This document shows, one piece after another, positions 25,244 through 36,609 of a stretch of DNA of 64,000 bases; position 1 is the first letter of the stretch; each line of letters opens with the position of its first letter. This DNA is from Parelaphostrongylus tenuis (Eukaryota; Nematoda; Chromadorea; Rhabditida; Metastrongylidae), in assembly GCA_019055375.1 (NCBI GenBank), contig JAHQIW010004775.1, positions 1-64,000 on the forward strand, given 5' to 3'. The notes below the pieces were generated by a model. It was not told where the DNA came from. It searched no databases and saw nothing but the letters and a program-made list of their open reading frames with translations. A program made the position numbers and the translations under genes.

Positions 25244-28200
25244 CTGAATGTATCAGAATTCGATCTAGTAATCACTGAACAAAAGCGTGTTTTAATTGAT
25301 CAAATAGACTTCATCATCTTGTTCCGCTCATTGCTATGTCCTTTTCTACAAGGATGCAAGAGCGCTCGGATTTCTCTCATGATGACCTAATAATTTGTTC
25401 CATCGCAAACAGATATGATGATGGAAAAGCAAAGAGCCTGAAGTATTTTAGAATCGCAGGCGCACCATTCTACGAAAATCTGCAGCATGAATGCGTCTGA
25501 GCATCTGACTGATAAACATCAGTCACTAGAAAAAGTAATAGGAGATTAGGGCAGTTCTTCTCTGAGCTGAACAACGACCTTGCTCATATTACTAGGTAAT
25601 CTCTAACTACTTCATTCCCTGGGCCGTCACTCCATTTTTTGTTGAAGCATCCGAAATTATGCATAGGAGAACAGAAATCGTAAGTCTTCGAGTTTCCATA
25701 GTTTTTTATACATTTGCTAATCTTAATAAAATTCACCTTAGTACGGGAAAGAGAAAATAGAGAGGAACAAACCTGATCTCGATAAAGTCTGAGTTTAATT
25801 TCAGGTACTGCCACATTTTGGAGAACTTTCATAGCTTGTTCACCCGGTTGTACCAATGCAACACAAGTAGCAGGAAACGAGATGAGACTTTCAGTACTGA
25901 AAATAATTGAAAGACAACTGAAAAGGGACCAAAGTTTCCAGTTTTGGTACATCCTCTAAAGGATGCATGATACACTGAACACACGACTATAAGAATGCCA
26001 GGATACGAGTGAATCAAGGTCTGAGGTGGCCTTGACTCCACGAATGCCTAAGAAAAGGGCGAAGGGTTATGATGTTGAAGTTGGTAACTGCGGAAACGGC
26101 AATCGCGTGTTTGTAACCAAAGAGCGTTTGTAACCAAATCATCACACGCTCTTTCGTCTCTTGTCGTTTTGGTTATCATATTTCATGTTGTACACTGCTT
26201 CGATTCGATTGAGGCAGAAAATAAAGTTAAAGATTGTGATTTCACTACGACGGATTTACATAAAATAGGTGTATTGCGACTAGTGCTCAATAGATCAATT
26301 TCGTTCACGAATGCTCGATGAGAGCCAACGAACTCCATTTAAGAGCTGTTTAACATCGACCAGGTAGTTGACTGAACGCTTTATAAACACGTGGACTGCC
26401 TTGGACTTCCCAAAGCCCATCGGTATATCAAGTCACTGCTACTCTGGCACTACAATGCTGTGCACAGTGATTTAGAAGGTTCGCTCAGATTAGGAAAGAG
26501 TGCTCTTTCCAAAGGACCCTGGGATATCACAGGACACATCCATTGCGAAAGCTTCTCTTAGCATATTGATACTTTCCCAGAGTGCAACACGCCCCTAGTT
26601 TTTTATACTGCGCATAATCACCCGCTTTTTTATTCAGACTGGAATCGAAACAACTACCGATCGTGTTCCCGAAATCCATGCAGCCAGTCTGGATCGCCAT
26701 TGTCAACAACATACACACGTTCACCGAGCATTAGTGGTGCAGCAGCATTCTGTGGTACGTACTCATGAATTACGATGTATCCACCGCTCAAAGCTGAACA
26801 AAGAGCCTCTTGGTAAGATGAAGCAAAGACTTCAATGAACTAACAGTTATAGTTAGAGATCTCAATGATGTAATGATGTGATTTACTTTAGATTGAACAG
26901 TTCCAAAAAAATTTTTGCTAAATTATACAGAGAGAGTGGTACCTATAGAAGTACATTAGCAGTAAAATTGATAACAATATTATTAAACATCGATAACTTG
27001 CCAGGTGCTGCACTGCTTCGCCGACTATTTCCATTACATGGTGAACAACTGCGCTCCCAATCGGACAAATCCGATGAATCGTTTATTCTCCGTGGATATC
27101 CACCGACTACTTTTGTTCCTGAAAATTTGATGACAGCTGTTGAGCGCCGCTTAATCACCAAGATTTTAATACACCTTCTGCTGAATAACTTATGGTGTTG
27201 CAAGTTTACAAATATAGCACCAACAAACGCTATGTGGTAGGTACAGTGTGTGTATTAAAATTTGTATTTTTGCTATACAGTCTCCACAAGATTTCCAAAT
27301 ATTTCATGCATCGCTTCGGCTGCTGCTCAAGAATGTCATCTTTTTTATGAATATCGTGAAGTGCCAATGGAGACAGGCCTCCTTGCAATCATTGAGGCAG
27401 TAATCAAGGGTCTGATCCCCGAGCTAAAGGGTTTCCTGACTGATGTTAAGAGAGTATTGAGGTAGGGGATCGAACAAGCCCCTGCTTATAACTGTGCTTC
27501 CTGATACACTGCATCATTAATAATTGCGCAAACACGCCACTTTTCTATTGTGTCTATGTGACAGTTTTTCATATAACTAATTATTTGTAAAGTACTTAGG
27601 GCCAGAAGACAAAGCTGAGACAAATGAAAAGTAAATTTAGTCAAAGTACTGTACTTCTTTGTGGGCTTGCTATTCTTAAATTTTCGGATCTCTTCTTTTC
27701 CAAACTGTTACATTTTCGTAAAGCAATATGGACAAACTAAAGCTTAGAAGTAACGAGCAGTTCGCACTTCCAAGAACGGAAACATAGTGTTTAACAAAAT
27801 TTTTGAACACTGACTCATAGGACTTCGATTTGCTGTGTTGATTCTTGGCGGCATTTCTTGACAGTCCAACGAAAGCGATTTCATTTGTGTCGTCAGTTTC
27901 GGTGCACGCCTACGACCTGTCGATGGACCTGAAAGTAGCTGGTATGAATTTCCAAAGCCAATCATTCATTACGACCTTGGTTATCGCTGCTTGTAGAGTC
28001 AATTTATAGCGATTGTGCATGCCTCAATCACCACATTTGAGATTAATTACACTGAGCTTTGCAACATCTGGTATAACAAGATTTTAGCGATAAATGATTT
28101 ATAATGTGCCAGTACTGCTATGTCAAGCTAATTCATATGGCCATGAATAGACGAAATAATATGAATCATTTTAGATAACACTTCGGAGCGATTATCGTAG

Positions 28201-30944
28201 TTCAACAAGTCATAGGGGAGAAAGTATAGCACAGTTCGTCACCCATTACATTTATACAAGCCTATACAGCGATGCAATTTGGACACACTTCTTTCAAGTT
28301 CTATAGAGTCAAAAGAGATGAGTGAGAAAGCTAAAGCAATCTTTTCAGATAGATTGCGTCAGTGAGATAAAATGAATGGCATGTATTACGTTTTAAGTAC
28401 TAGAAGCGGACTTTTTATGAACCTTACCAAATGATAAATAGTTCAGGATTTAGTAATGTAACAGTACGGGTTTGAGTTATGTGGACATCTCTAAAATACA
28501 ACATTCCCTCATTTCTGCGAAACGACAAAGAAGAAGGGAGCTTCAAACATGACGGAAATACTGTTTACCCTAGATGAGTCGTCTCAGGAAGCGGAGAAAA
28601 CCCGGAGTGATGCATTTGTAACAGTGACTCGATGCCGCCCTACTAACTTACCCGGAATTTTCATTGAGGACCAAAATTTTATTCCTTTGAATCATTTCCA
28701 TTTAAGAAAAACTTACATCAGGTAACAGTGTTGCAAACTACAAAAAGCCGTGAGTAGTGAACATGCTCACCCGAGTTATCCAGTTGTGGTGTTGAGCCAA
28801 GCATCGGTCTCGTGTTCATGGAGCTCATTTCCGCGAAGCCAGAATCCTGGAATAAGGAAGAAACCTATTTCAAAAAAATGAGAAAAGTGGTCAGTAGCTT
28901 TTAGTGTAAGTTTTTGGACTCATTAGAAATAAGACATTGTGAAAGTAGCAAGTTCAAATCATGTTGAGTCTTAGTAGCTATGAAGTTTCTCAAAAAAACT
29001 CGTCTTTATTGGAAAATGCGAGTACTGGAGAATTTATTGCATAATTCTTTTTGCGTGAAGGAAAAAGTCAAACCAATAAGATTTAAAAAATTGCTTTGCA
29101 TAATGGACTGATGCTCAAAAAAGCTTTTAATCATAACCAAAATGTTTTCAATTATATTTTCTGTGTGAATATATGAAAAGAGATGTGAATTCTTAAATTG
29201 TAAAGGATAAAGGACAAAGCTTTTGGCGTCGATCAGCCCCTAAGGGATGCGCCATGTATTCGTCTTCAATTTTTAACTTCGTCTGAGGTGATTGTATGTA
29301 TATCTGGCCTTTGCAATAAGTCGCAGAGGCTTCCCGCCATATCGAGTCAGTGCTGCTTATTCTCCCAGATAAGTCTGAGACCACTGCGGTACCAACTTAC
29401 TGACCCCGGGTAGATGGATGGCTTGCTTGGTGAGCAGTGAACGTGAGATTGATCCATTGTCCTTGTGCGCGGCGCAGACGCCTTTAACCACCGCACCACA
29501 TGCGCTCTTGTTGAATCGTACAGTCACATCAATTATGGGAGTGTAGAAAAAGTTGACAACTCTTCCAACTTTTTGCAAATGGCGATAATTCCTAGTTTTC
29601 AGGGACTGTACTATTGATAATATTTTTTGCTTTTCTAAACTGTCAAATAGATCGCTAATGAAAAATAAATGTTTTCGATGTTGGACAATCCGCCACGCAT
29701 TTCATCACACATCTTTGGCATTATAAAATGCCTATCTTGCCTGTGCAGTGATTTGAGGTAGCTTATTGATATATCAAATAAGTGCCACAAACCTACGTGA
29801 CAAGTCCAATACTAATTTGCCGCCCCAGAGAGATAGAAGGCTTTGTCCAGCCCTGTGCATGCGGTTCAGTCCACAATATCTGTTTAGTGCAGGGTACCTC
29901 TAACCGCTGGGATAAACAGGTCCCATTGTCGCTATTAATGTTGCTTAAGATCATAATACTATCGGGAACGAAAGGAGCAGTGGATGGCCTTTTATCCCAT
30001 TAAGCCTAAAAGTTTTGTCAAAATGCCCTCAGAATAATAGGACTTAGTTGAAGTAACCTCTTCACAATCGTTTTCCACGTCGCTTAAATGCTTAGAAAAT
30101 GGGCAACTCTCTACATCACGAAAGTCCTCTTCGGTAACTCAAACGTTTTTTTCTGCAGCCCTTTCCACATGCCACTAATTTATACTCATATTACTTTTTA
30201 CTAAAATGTTTTAATGTAAAAAAGAGATTACTCAAATAAAATCGAATACAAAATCATTCAAAACAGGTGTTGTGGTGAGTCAAAAGCTTCCTTGAAGCGT
30301 CAGATATCAACCGAACGATGACTTTAGGCTTTTGTATTTGAAACAGCACAATTTCTCATCCATGTCTCCCTTCAAATATTCTTCGTTTCAGAAACGGATC
30401 ACTCAAAGACGTGACATTGTGCAGAGAATGTGACGAATTAATATAGTGCTATTATTTGGTATTTCATTTTTCACATGAATGTTTCGCACGTACTTTTACT
30501 TAATAACTTCTTCGAACGTGAACCTAATACCATAAAAAGAAAATGCCATTATGCGAAGCTTTTCCTGTATGTACTTTGAGTCAATCTGACATAGAAGAAA
30601 AATCGAGATTCTCTTCGGTTTCATCAAACTATCACTGTCCGTGTTCTTATTAAAAATCATTCACTCCATACACGTTGAGCGACTACAGATTTACAGTGAC
30701 GTTCCACTCAGTAACAAAATTCTGACCAACGTTGCGTCTTTCACTTATCTGCACATCGTTTCATAGAGCTCATAGGTGATTACAACCGCCAATAAGCATT
30801 ATGCACTCACCTGTAGAGAAGCTTGCGAAAGATTCCCAGGACTTGGTGTAGCAAGATCTAAGTTGTTCGCTGACGAACCTCTTCGCCCACCGTACTTTCC
30901 GGTGGCCTGTTTAAGTGCCAAATATACCGGATCGACAGGACCAT
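25139..30944 (-). CDS. STAC-family SH3 adaptor gene, seven C-terminal exons (partial)
   Basis: This is a multi-exon host gene assembled by eye from splice sites and reading-phase continuity. The exons are 30944..30811, 28846..28771, 27928..27815, 27118..26998, 26786..26658, 25896..25773 and 25243..25139 (stop TAA). Every junction keeps phase; most acceptors end TTTCAG, TTCAG or CCAG, and the donors are GT. The joined ~270-residue product carries VDPVYLAL, then a Ser/Arg-rich linker with KSLSLD, then an SH3 domain, then a second SH3-like tail. STAC proteins (known family) have a C1 domain, a VDPVY.AL linker and tandem SH3 domains, and the vertebrate ones bind voltage-gated calcium channels of the muscle triad. 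The calcium-channel role here is inferred from the family only. The C1 exons were not located, so the gene is incomplete at its 5' end. Introns carry SINE copies. Confidence 0.8.
25773..25896 (-). CDS. STAC exon f: end of SH3-1 and start of SH3-2
   Basis: The acceptor is ATTATTTTCAG and the donor GATCAG|GTTTGT. The exon completes the Arg codon from exon e and encodes TESLISFPATCVALVQPGEQ, then AMKVLQNVAVPEIKLRLYRDQ split over the inter-SH3 hinge. FPATCV corresponds to the FPANFV end of the first SH3 in STAC proteins. VQPGE matches the R-V-R-P-G-E hinge that follows it. Confidence 0.85.
26658..26786 (-). CDS. STAC exon e: first SH3 domain, N-terminal two thirds
   Basis: Encodes GGYIVIHEYVPQ, then LGERVYVVDNGDPDWLHG and FREHD. 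The pattern is SH3-like: an ALYDY-like strand (YIVIHEYVPQ), the acidic turn, and the DW tryptophan that sits in the ligand groove (usually WW in this family). The donor is GATCG|GTAGTT. Two acceptors are possible (after TTCAG or after TTTGAG); only the second keeps phase with exon d. Confidence 0.8.
26998..27118 (-). CDS. STAC exon d: linker before SH3-1
   Basis: The acceptor is a canonical nematode AAATTTTCAG. The donor GGCAA|GTTATC is weaker. Encoded residues run TKVVGGYPRRINDSSDLSDW, then ERSCSPCNGNSRRSSAAPG. The exon leaves with two bases (AA). That phase requires exon e to start at 26786 rather than at the alternative acceptor seven bases upstream, so this junction is the least certain of the set. 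Confidence 0.7.
27191..27465 (+). CDS. Candidate small gene inside a STAC intron (opposite strand)
   Basis: On the plus strand an ATG at 27191 reads MVLQVYKYSTNKRYVV to a donor GTAG|GTACAG. A 40-base intron ending CTATACAG follows. The frame then resumes as VSTRFPNIS and continues through an amphipathic stretch (LLAIIEAVIKGLIPELKG) to a TAG at 27463, or alternatively to a donor AG|GTAGGG. The 40-base intron size and both sites are typical of nematodes. No family was recognised. It could also be chance, because it lies between two STAC exons on the other strand. Confidence 0.35.
27815..27928 (-). CDS. STAC exon c: basic/Ser linker with KSLSLD
   Basis: The acceptor is ACTTTCAG and the donor ATGA|GTCAGT. 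The exon encodes PSTGRRRAPKLTTQMKSLSL followed by DCQEMPPRINTANRSPM. Basic RxxSLS-type segments of this kind are common in the linkers of STAC proteins and are likely phosphorylation sites (inference). The phase matches both neighbours. Confidence 0.75.
28771..28846 (-). CDS. STAC exon b: linker
   Basis: A 76-base exon between acceptor TTATTCCAG and donor TCGG|GTGAGC. It encodes DSGFAEMSSMNTRPMLGSTP and continues QLDNS plus one base. It enters in phase 0 and leaves in phase 1, exactly what exon c needs. The content is low-complexity linker, so it is supported by phase and splice sites rather than by a domain. Confidence 0.7.
29202..29507 (-). repeat. tRNA-derived SINE copy 7
   Basis: Minus-strand copy from AAAGGATAAAGGACAAAGC to CACATGCGCTC, somewhat diverged. 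It lies in the STAC intron between exons a and b. Confidence 0.85.
29790..29930 (-). repeat. tRNA-derived SINE head fragment, old
   Basis: CTTTGTCCAGCCCTGTGCAT and GGGTACCTCTAACCGCTGGG match the inverted head region of the other copies. The body is missing. Confidence 0.5.
30811..30944 (-). CDS. STAC exon a: VDPVY linker
   Basis: The acceptor reads ATACTTTAG and the donor CTACAG|GTGAGT. The exon enters with two bases of a split codon and encodes 44 residues beginning GPVDPVYLALKQATGKYGG, followed by a Ser/Pro/Asn-rich stretch. The VDPVY.AL motif, placed after the C1 domain and before the first SH3, is the signature that made the STAC assignment possible. The exon ends in phase 0, matching exon b. 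Confidence 0.8.
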
Positions 30945-31997
30945 CTAAAGTATATCAATTTCTGGGATAATATAAAATACACAAGGTAGAGAAACACATT
31001 ACCACCATCCTCTTAAACGTTGATTTTTTGTTTTTTGTTGTGCCATTATTAATTTGAATTTTATAGAGCAAAAAAGTGGTGAAATTAGAATTCTCTGAAT
31101 ACATGCCATAAACGAAATGTTCTTCTTCTGAATGCTAAGCATTTGATATCGTTTTTAAGAACCGATAAGTAATAACGTTGTGATTAACTATCGTTACCGT
31201 TCATAGAGTTTTTCGCAATCCAAAGAAAACTAAGAACTCACTCCAGTTCTGCAGAAAAAGGTTTCCTCTCGATCGCGAAAATCATTTTGAAAAGAAACTT
31301 TCTAAGGTACAACAGTCTTACAACCTTACCATTCTCTACTTTTCAGAAGAGTACATAATGTTTTTCTAGTAACATAACTTCTACTGACAAATAGTTGGAG
31401 CGAAAAGTGTTCATTATTTTCCACGTTAATTTGCAATTGATGAGAATTTTTCTAAGTGAGTAATTGCTTATTTCTTATCTCAAAAAACTTCATTTTTTTC
31501 TGCATCACTGACATGGTATTAGTGCGGCTTCGAACTTTTCCATTTAACAGCTCAACAAGTGACCTCAATGGATGCCATATTGAAGTCAAAGAAGAGACCG
31601 GTTTGACATTTGAGAGTGTCATTCTCTTTCCCGTGATTTATTTCAACACAGAGAATTAGTTTCTTAGGCTTCATGTAATCAGCTTATTCACAGTCAAAAA
31701 TCGCGGCTCGTCCGGGAAAGATGCCTTCCTGATATAGATATATATTTCCGCAGACTTTTTACTAAGCCTCTTTCGAGGTTTCGATATTGCGTTCTAGTGG
31801 TATACTTACGTTTCAACAGATTCGCTTATCTCATCAATACCACGCGCACCATACTAAGAGTAGCAAAGGGGAACATGCCACACTGCTCCTCAAGCGAAAC
31901 ATCCGTGTTGCACGGGATGTTTTCCGGCTGTTATTATATTTGAGCATCCCCTTCATCGACTGAGTCTTCAAAAACCTCAGTAAAGAAGTAAAACATC

Positions 31998-32032
31998 AGT
32001 ATATATATATATATTTATTATATATATAATGT
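31998..32032 (+). repeat. TA-rich microsatellite
   Basis: TATATATATATATTTATTATATATATAATG lies in the stretch between the STAC exons and the RTE relic. No other content. Confidence 0.8.
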
Positions 32033-33504
32033 ATTGCGTCAGATTTCTTTTCGCTTAACTTTCACTTTTGGCAGAGACTATTATGCGAGTTAGAGAATGC
32101 TGCCAGTGAAGAAGAGTCGAAAGAGGACCTTGGCAAGCCATTTCCACAAAAGATTGGTGGATTTTTCCGCTCTCTTCGTTTAAAAGTGACGTGCGTCAAA
32201 TTTCATGCTACACAAAGAGGTCTAACAACAACTAGGCTTACATGTGAATAGCTCAATTGGGAAACAGGAAATTGTCGTTTGATTTACTTATCTAGGGAAT
32301 CGAAATCGTTAAAAATTTTCTGTATAAGTAGAAGATTGATTCCCAAAATGCTTGACTAAAATAAATTGTTTTTACTTCATTTTTTTGCGCTAGTACACTT
32401 TGACCTCAATGAAATCCTCAGTTGTATAGTGGCTAGTGTCCGCATTTGCCAATGAAATACCACGAAAATTAACTAACTTTTAAAAGACTTTTGCATAATC
32501 ATAATACCAAACGTGAATAATTTCTTTTTTCTTCATAGAGTGAACTAAGGTATTTTTTTCAACGGAGGTAAAAGAAAATCATTTCTTTTAATTTGACACA
32601 ACGCAAATACCCTAGCATTCCTCTCGCCTTTTTGAACAAGGAAAACACTCTTGACCAGGAACAATACTGAAGTAATTAAGGCATGATTAGGCTGAAGTGA
32701 AATTAATTATCTTTTGTCTGATATTCACGACACTGAATAGAATTTTATGATCCTGTCTAGTTCTAAATAAAGCTTCTGATTCCTTACAGGTGCAAATTTC
32801 AGCGTGAAATGGTGTAACCACTTAAATTTCATCTGCTGTCCGCTCAGCTTCTATCCTAATAACCACTTTGTGATTACTATGTCAGTTGTCGTCGTCTCGG
32901 AAAAGTGTGACTTACAAGGTAGCTAATGTTTAAATCAAGAATAACCGGCGACAATTCAATGAGGACATATATTTCCTATGACATTTCCATCTCCTGATTC
33001 TCAGAGAGACAACGCTCAGCAAAAATCCAACTTGTGAACGAGGAAAAAGGACAACAGATCCACAAGATACAACCCATCGCAAACCACATTTATGGGTGAT
33101 GGTAGTAATCATCGAAGTATTCAATTAGATCAAACGTCATAGTTCGGAAAAAGGCTTCGCGTTCATCTCCATAAAAGTAAAAAACTAACGATGTGTTTTC
33201 GTTTTATTCTATTAAGCACCTTTTCAACGAAGGTTTGTCATATTGGTGCTTATTGCTCCAATATAGACACAATCTCTAGATCCAGGAGATTTCGTTCTTC
33301 AATGGTGACTATCACCACCAATCACTCCGTTGATCAAGCGCTTTAGCATTCATATTATACCTCTATGGCCATTCCGCAGTATTCGTGATTTGTGGACGAG
33401 CCTATCATCACCATTATGCACCTTATCAACTGTAGTATTGAATACTAAAACTTAGATTCGGAGAATGTCGCAAGTCGAAGCATACATAAAAGACAATATC
33501 AATT

Positions 33505-34272
33505 TCTCAAAAAGTAAGATTGAGAAGAAAAATCGACGGCCGACAATCCAACCATCTTCGCTTCCGTGATGATATCGTCCTCATAGCGCCTAGTATCGGC
33601 CAAGCTAAGAGAATGTGGCTTTTAGTGGTACAATCTAAGTCTCGAAATCAACATGATGAACGACCTAGCTCCAGAGTTGAACAGGAGGAAACGAGCGGCT
33701 TGGGGAACGTTTAAGAGCATCGAAGATGTAGTGAAGAGGACGAAGAACATCCGACTTTCTGCCCACCTTTTCGACGCGACGATTATCCCTGCCCTAACGT
33801 CTGCAGCAGAAACTTAGTGTTACGTAAGCAGGATGGAAGATCACCTGGCGTTATTGATCGCGCAGTCGAAAGGTCGATGCTAGGAGTAAGCCGTATCTCG
33901 TAAATAAGAGAAAGGATCCGAAGTTCCAACCTACATTAACGATCGAAGATCAGAGACGCCGTTCTACACTCCACGATATCGAAAATAAAGTGAACCGGAC
34001 ACGTGATGCGCTTCAGCGACAACCGATGGGACGAGAGCCGTCACGGACTGGATTTCTCGGGATATCAAGCGCTCTATAGGAAGACCAGCGACCCCATGGT
34101 CAAATTTTTTCCACGAAAAGATTGAAAGAAAGGTATGATGCTCAACGAATCCGTAGAGTAAGGAGGACCCCACTAGGCTACTTTTACACGACGATAAGGA
34201 AAGTTGGAAGTGTTGCCGGTGCCCGCGCCAGTCACTCGACCATCAACGGGACGACAGGTGATACAGGTGAGG
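33505..34272 (+). pseudogene. RTE-type relic: RT motif C to 3' end
   Basis: Starts IDGRQSNHLRFRDDIVLIAP. FRDD replaces the FADD catalytic box; the two Asp remain. It goes on through MMNDLAPELNRRKRAAWGTF, SIEDVVKRTKN, GHVMRFSDNRWDESR (across frames) and KERYDAQRIRRVRR. It ends at ACGACAGGTGATACAGGTGA, the short-repeat tail typical of RTE elements. Several frame breaks; not functional. Confidence 0.8.
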
Positions 34273-34332
34273 ACACAGATTTTTGCTCCATTGTCTTCAA
34301 CACTGTTCCTGATATGAGCACGCTAATCCAAA

Positions 34333-34530
34333 GGACGCATGCGGTGCAATGGTCAGAGGTGATTTGCAATACACACGTTGTCATTGGCTCTGTACCGTAC
34401 ACCAGGTTTAGCAAGCCTTCCACCGTCCTGTATGATAAATTGGTATTAGACTTATCTGAAAGAGTAGCGGTACTAAATGTATACATCTGCAGGTCACTGT
34501 GAGTCGTTGTAAGGGCCAGATAAGCCTTCG
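34333..34530 (+). repeat. tRNA-derived SINE fragment, old
   Basis: GACGCATGCGGTGCAATGGT and TTAGCAAGCCTTCCACCG, then GTGAGTCGTTGTAAGGGCCAG, correspond in order to the SINE head and body. It directly follows the RTE relic. Confidence 0.6.
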
Positions 34531-34939
34531 CCCGATGACGAGATCGCAGTCGAAACCTGTATCGGGCTTATAATCAGCCCACTGAACCACTGACTGCGTT
34601 GCCAAAAGATTATCAGCCTTCGCTACTTTACGAACTGGTGAAGTTATGCGCGTGCATTATTCGAAATTGGTCAACTCCGAGACTTCATCCCTCTTTTGCT
34701 TATAATTTAGTAATTTCTCTCAAACGAAATTACACCAGTGGAAATAATTCTATCGCGCAGCATCAGAGTGCGCCTAAGATGATAAAGATAATACCCTTTG
34801 TACCACAAGTATGATGATTCACCTTATCTATCACTTCAGCAGAGATTTCCAATTGGTCACTCTGATGACAACGACCTAGTACTTGCTTTGATATTTCAAT
34901 GAACCATCTAAAGTTCTACAGATGACAATGTTAGAAATT

Positions 34940-35212
34940 TGATGAACTAGACAATTAATGTGCTTTAGTGACATTCAGTAGATAACAGCCATCAACTCGC
35001 TTCCACGGTCACATTGTCAGGCACACGGCAGGCCACCATCGCGACAGTCAGAATTCTCCACGAACATCTTGAAAGAAAAATATCTGGTGAGTACATGTAG
35101 CCAACAGATCCCACTGGATTACTCTTGCGCGTGACATCTACAAAAGAAGACTTTACGGAGCTATATCATTTTATTCGATGACCAAGGAGGATAGATGCAA
35201 GTGGTGAAGAGA
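34940..35212 (+). pseudogene. RTE-type relic, 3' end only
   Basis: The segment GRPPSRQSEFSTNILKEKYL (in frame near 35030) matches the GRP.TRWS.FF...KEKYDA C terminus of the element family, with a decayed tail at GAAGAGACAGG. Shorter and older than the copy at 33.5 kb. Confidence 0.65.
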
Positions 35213-35694
35213 CAGGTAGTCATGTTAAGAGAAGCCTTAATTCCCCACGGTTTCACTGATAGCGCTGGCAATGCAGTATATGCATTAACGCCCATTATCG
35301 GTAATGGCGAAGATGTGGAAATTTTGAAACGTGCGCGATAAGAGAAATTTTCATAACTGTATTAGGCTGGTGCAAAAGCAATTGCAATTTTTGATTCTAG
35401 GTTTTGGGATAATTTCGGTTTTTCTGCTATCAATATCAACTCCGATATCAAACGGCAAATTACAACATTGCATACACCGCAATCACTTTTGCAGCAACAT
35501 AAAGATATTCTTTGGAGCATTTTGTATGTTTTTTTACGATTATCATATTTCTAAGGCGGGGTAGCACAGAGGCAGCACCAACTACTTGTTAACCTTGGCA
35601 TAGAAAGAATAATACAGTGTTTCTTTTGTTGAACAGAGGCGAGGATGTTGATAGTGGGATTTCTGAGTAGAACAATTGCAGTAAATAATTTTTG

Positions 35695-35735
35695 GTTGAC
35701 TTTTCGGCGATATTGCCCTCTTCAGATCCTGGAAG
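35695..35735 (-). ncRNA. Hammerhead-like core in the PLE-2 left LTR
   Basis: The minus strand reads CTGAAGA, GGGCAATATCGCC, GAAA, AGTC. The two invariant boxes survive although the flanks have diverged and stem II has a different sequence. The ACGT palindrome of PLE-1 is lost here. Confidence 0.45.
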
Positions 35736-36609
35736 GGTCAAAGTAACTCGAACTCTACTCAAACAAATACTCCAGAGACTCGGCAGAAAGGAAATGTGGT
35801 AGGCAATCTTTGATTGGCACAGTAGACGGTCTATCTTCGAAAACTCACATTTTCTATCTTTTTCGTTATGTTTTATTCCCTATGCGCCCCTGATGGAGTG
35901 TTTGTGTGGCTGTGAGTTCTCCATTCAAAGAGTTTCCTATACAAAAGCAAAGTAATCCCCGGTTTGCTAAGGTATTCGAGCCTGTATGCTTTACAAGAAA
36001 TTAGGTACACCGTGTCAAACCTCATACAATCGCGTCTCTACCGTTGAGCTGAATAATGTAGTTTTTGAATTCACAGAGTCGGTCGTACAATCAGTTGTAG
36101 AACAGTTAATAACTTAGAGTGTTTGGAGCTATTTCAAGCAATACGGCCAAATTGTTCAAACCTGCCCTTCTTAAACATCGTTTGATAGCGGCGCTTACCT
36201 TGCTGGAATCAAATGGCAGGACGAGAAAACGCAACGTCATTTAACTAGGCTTATCGTACGGGAGAGTCGCACTTCTTATAAGTTTAACCTGAGGAGCTCT
36301 CTCTCCAATTCGTAGTCACTGGTAGAAATGGCTACTTATTGCGCCAAGTGTAATGACTCCTCTTGATGCTCTCTTCCTCTGCACACGATACTCGGTGTTC
36401 TAAACATTTTTTTCACAGGTGCTCTTATTGCGCGTGACGGATGAGAGAAAGCTAAAACAGCCAATGTTTTTATTATCTTGCTTACCTTACCACTTCGTGT
36501 AATAGATGCTCTCGGATAGGTTAACTTGAACCTTCAAGAATTGAAGCCATTAGGTTTCTGCTTCAAGCTTCTCCTCGGTAGATTTTATGTACTTTGACTG
36601 TTCATTCAA

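Noticed and set aside
32074..32188. Exon-like open stretch on both strands (RLLCELENAASEEESKEDLG on plus)
   Set aside because: The acceptor is fair, but both strands are open and no in-phase neighbour was found.
32600..32670. Minus-strand CFPC segment considered as a C1 zinc-finger exon
   Set aside because: One CxxC pair only, then a stop; no matching His/Cys set nearby.
34122..34502. 126-codon plus-strand frame
   Set aside because: Runs from an RTE 3' end into a SINE fragment.
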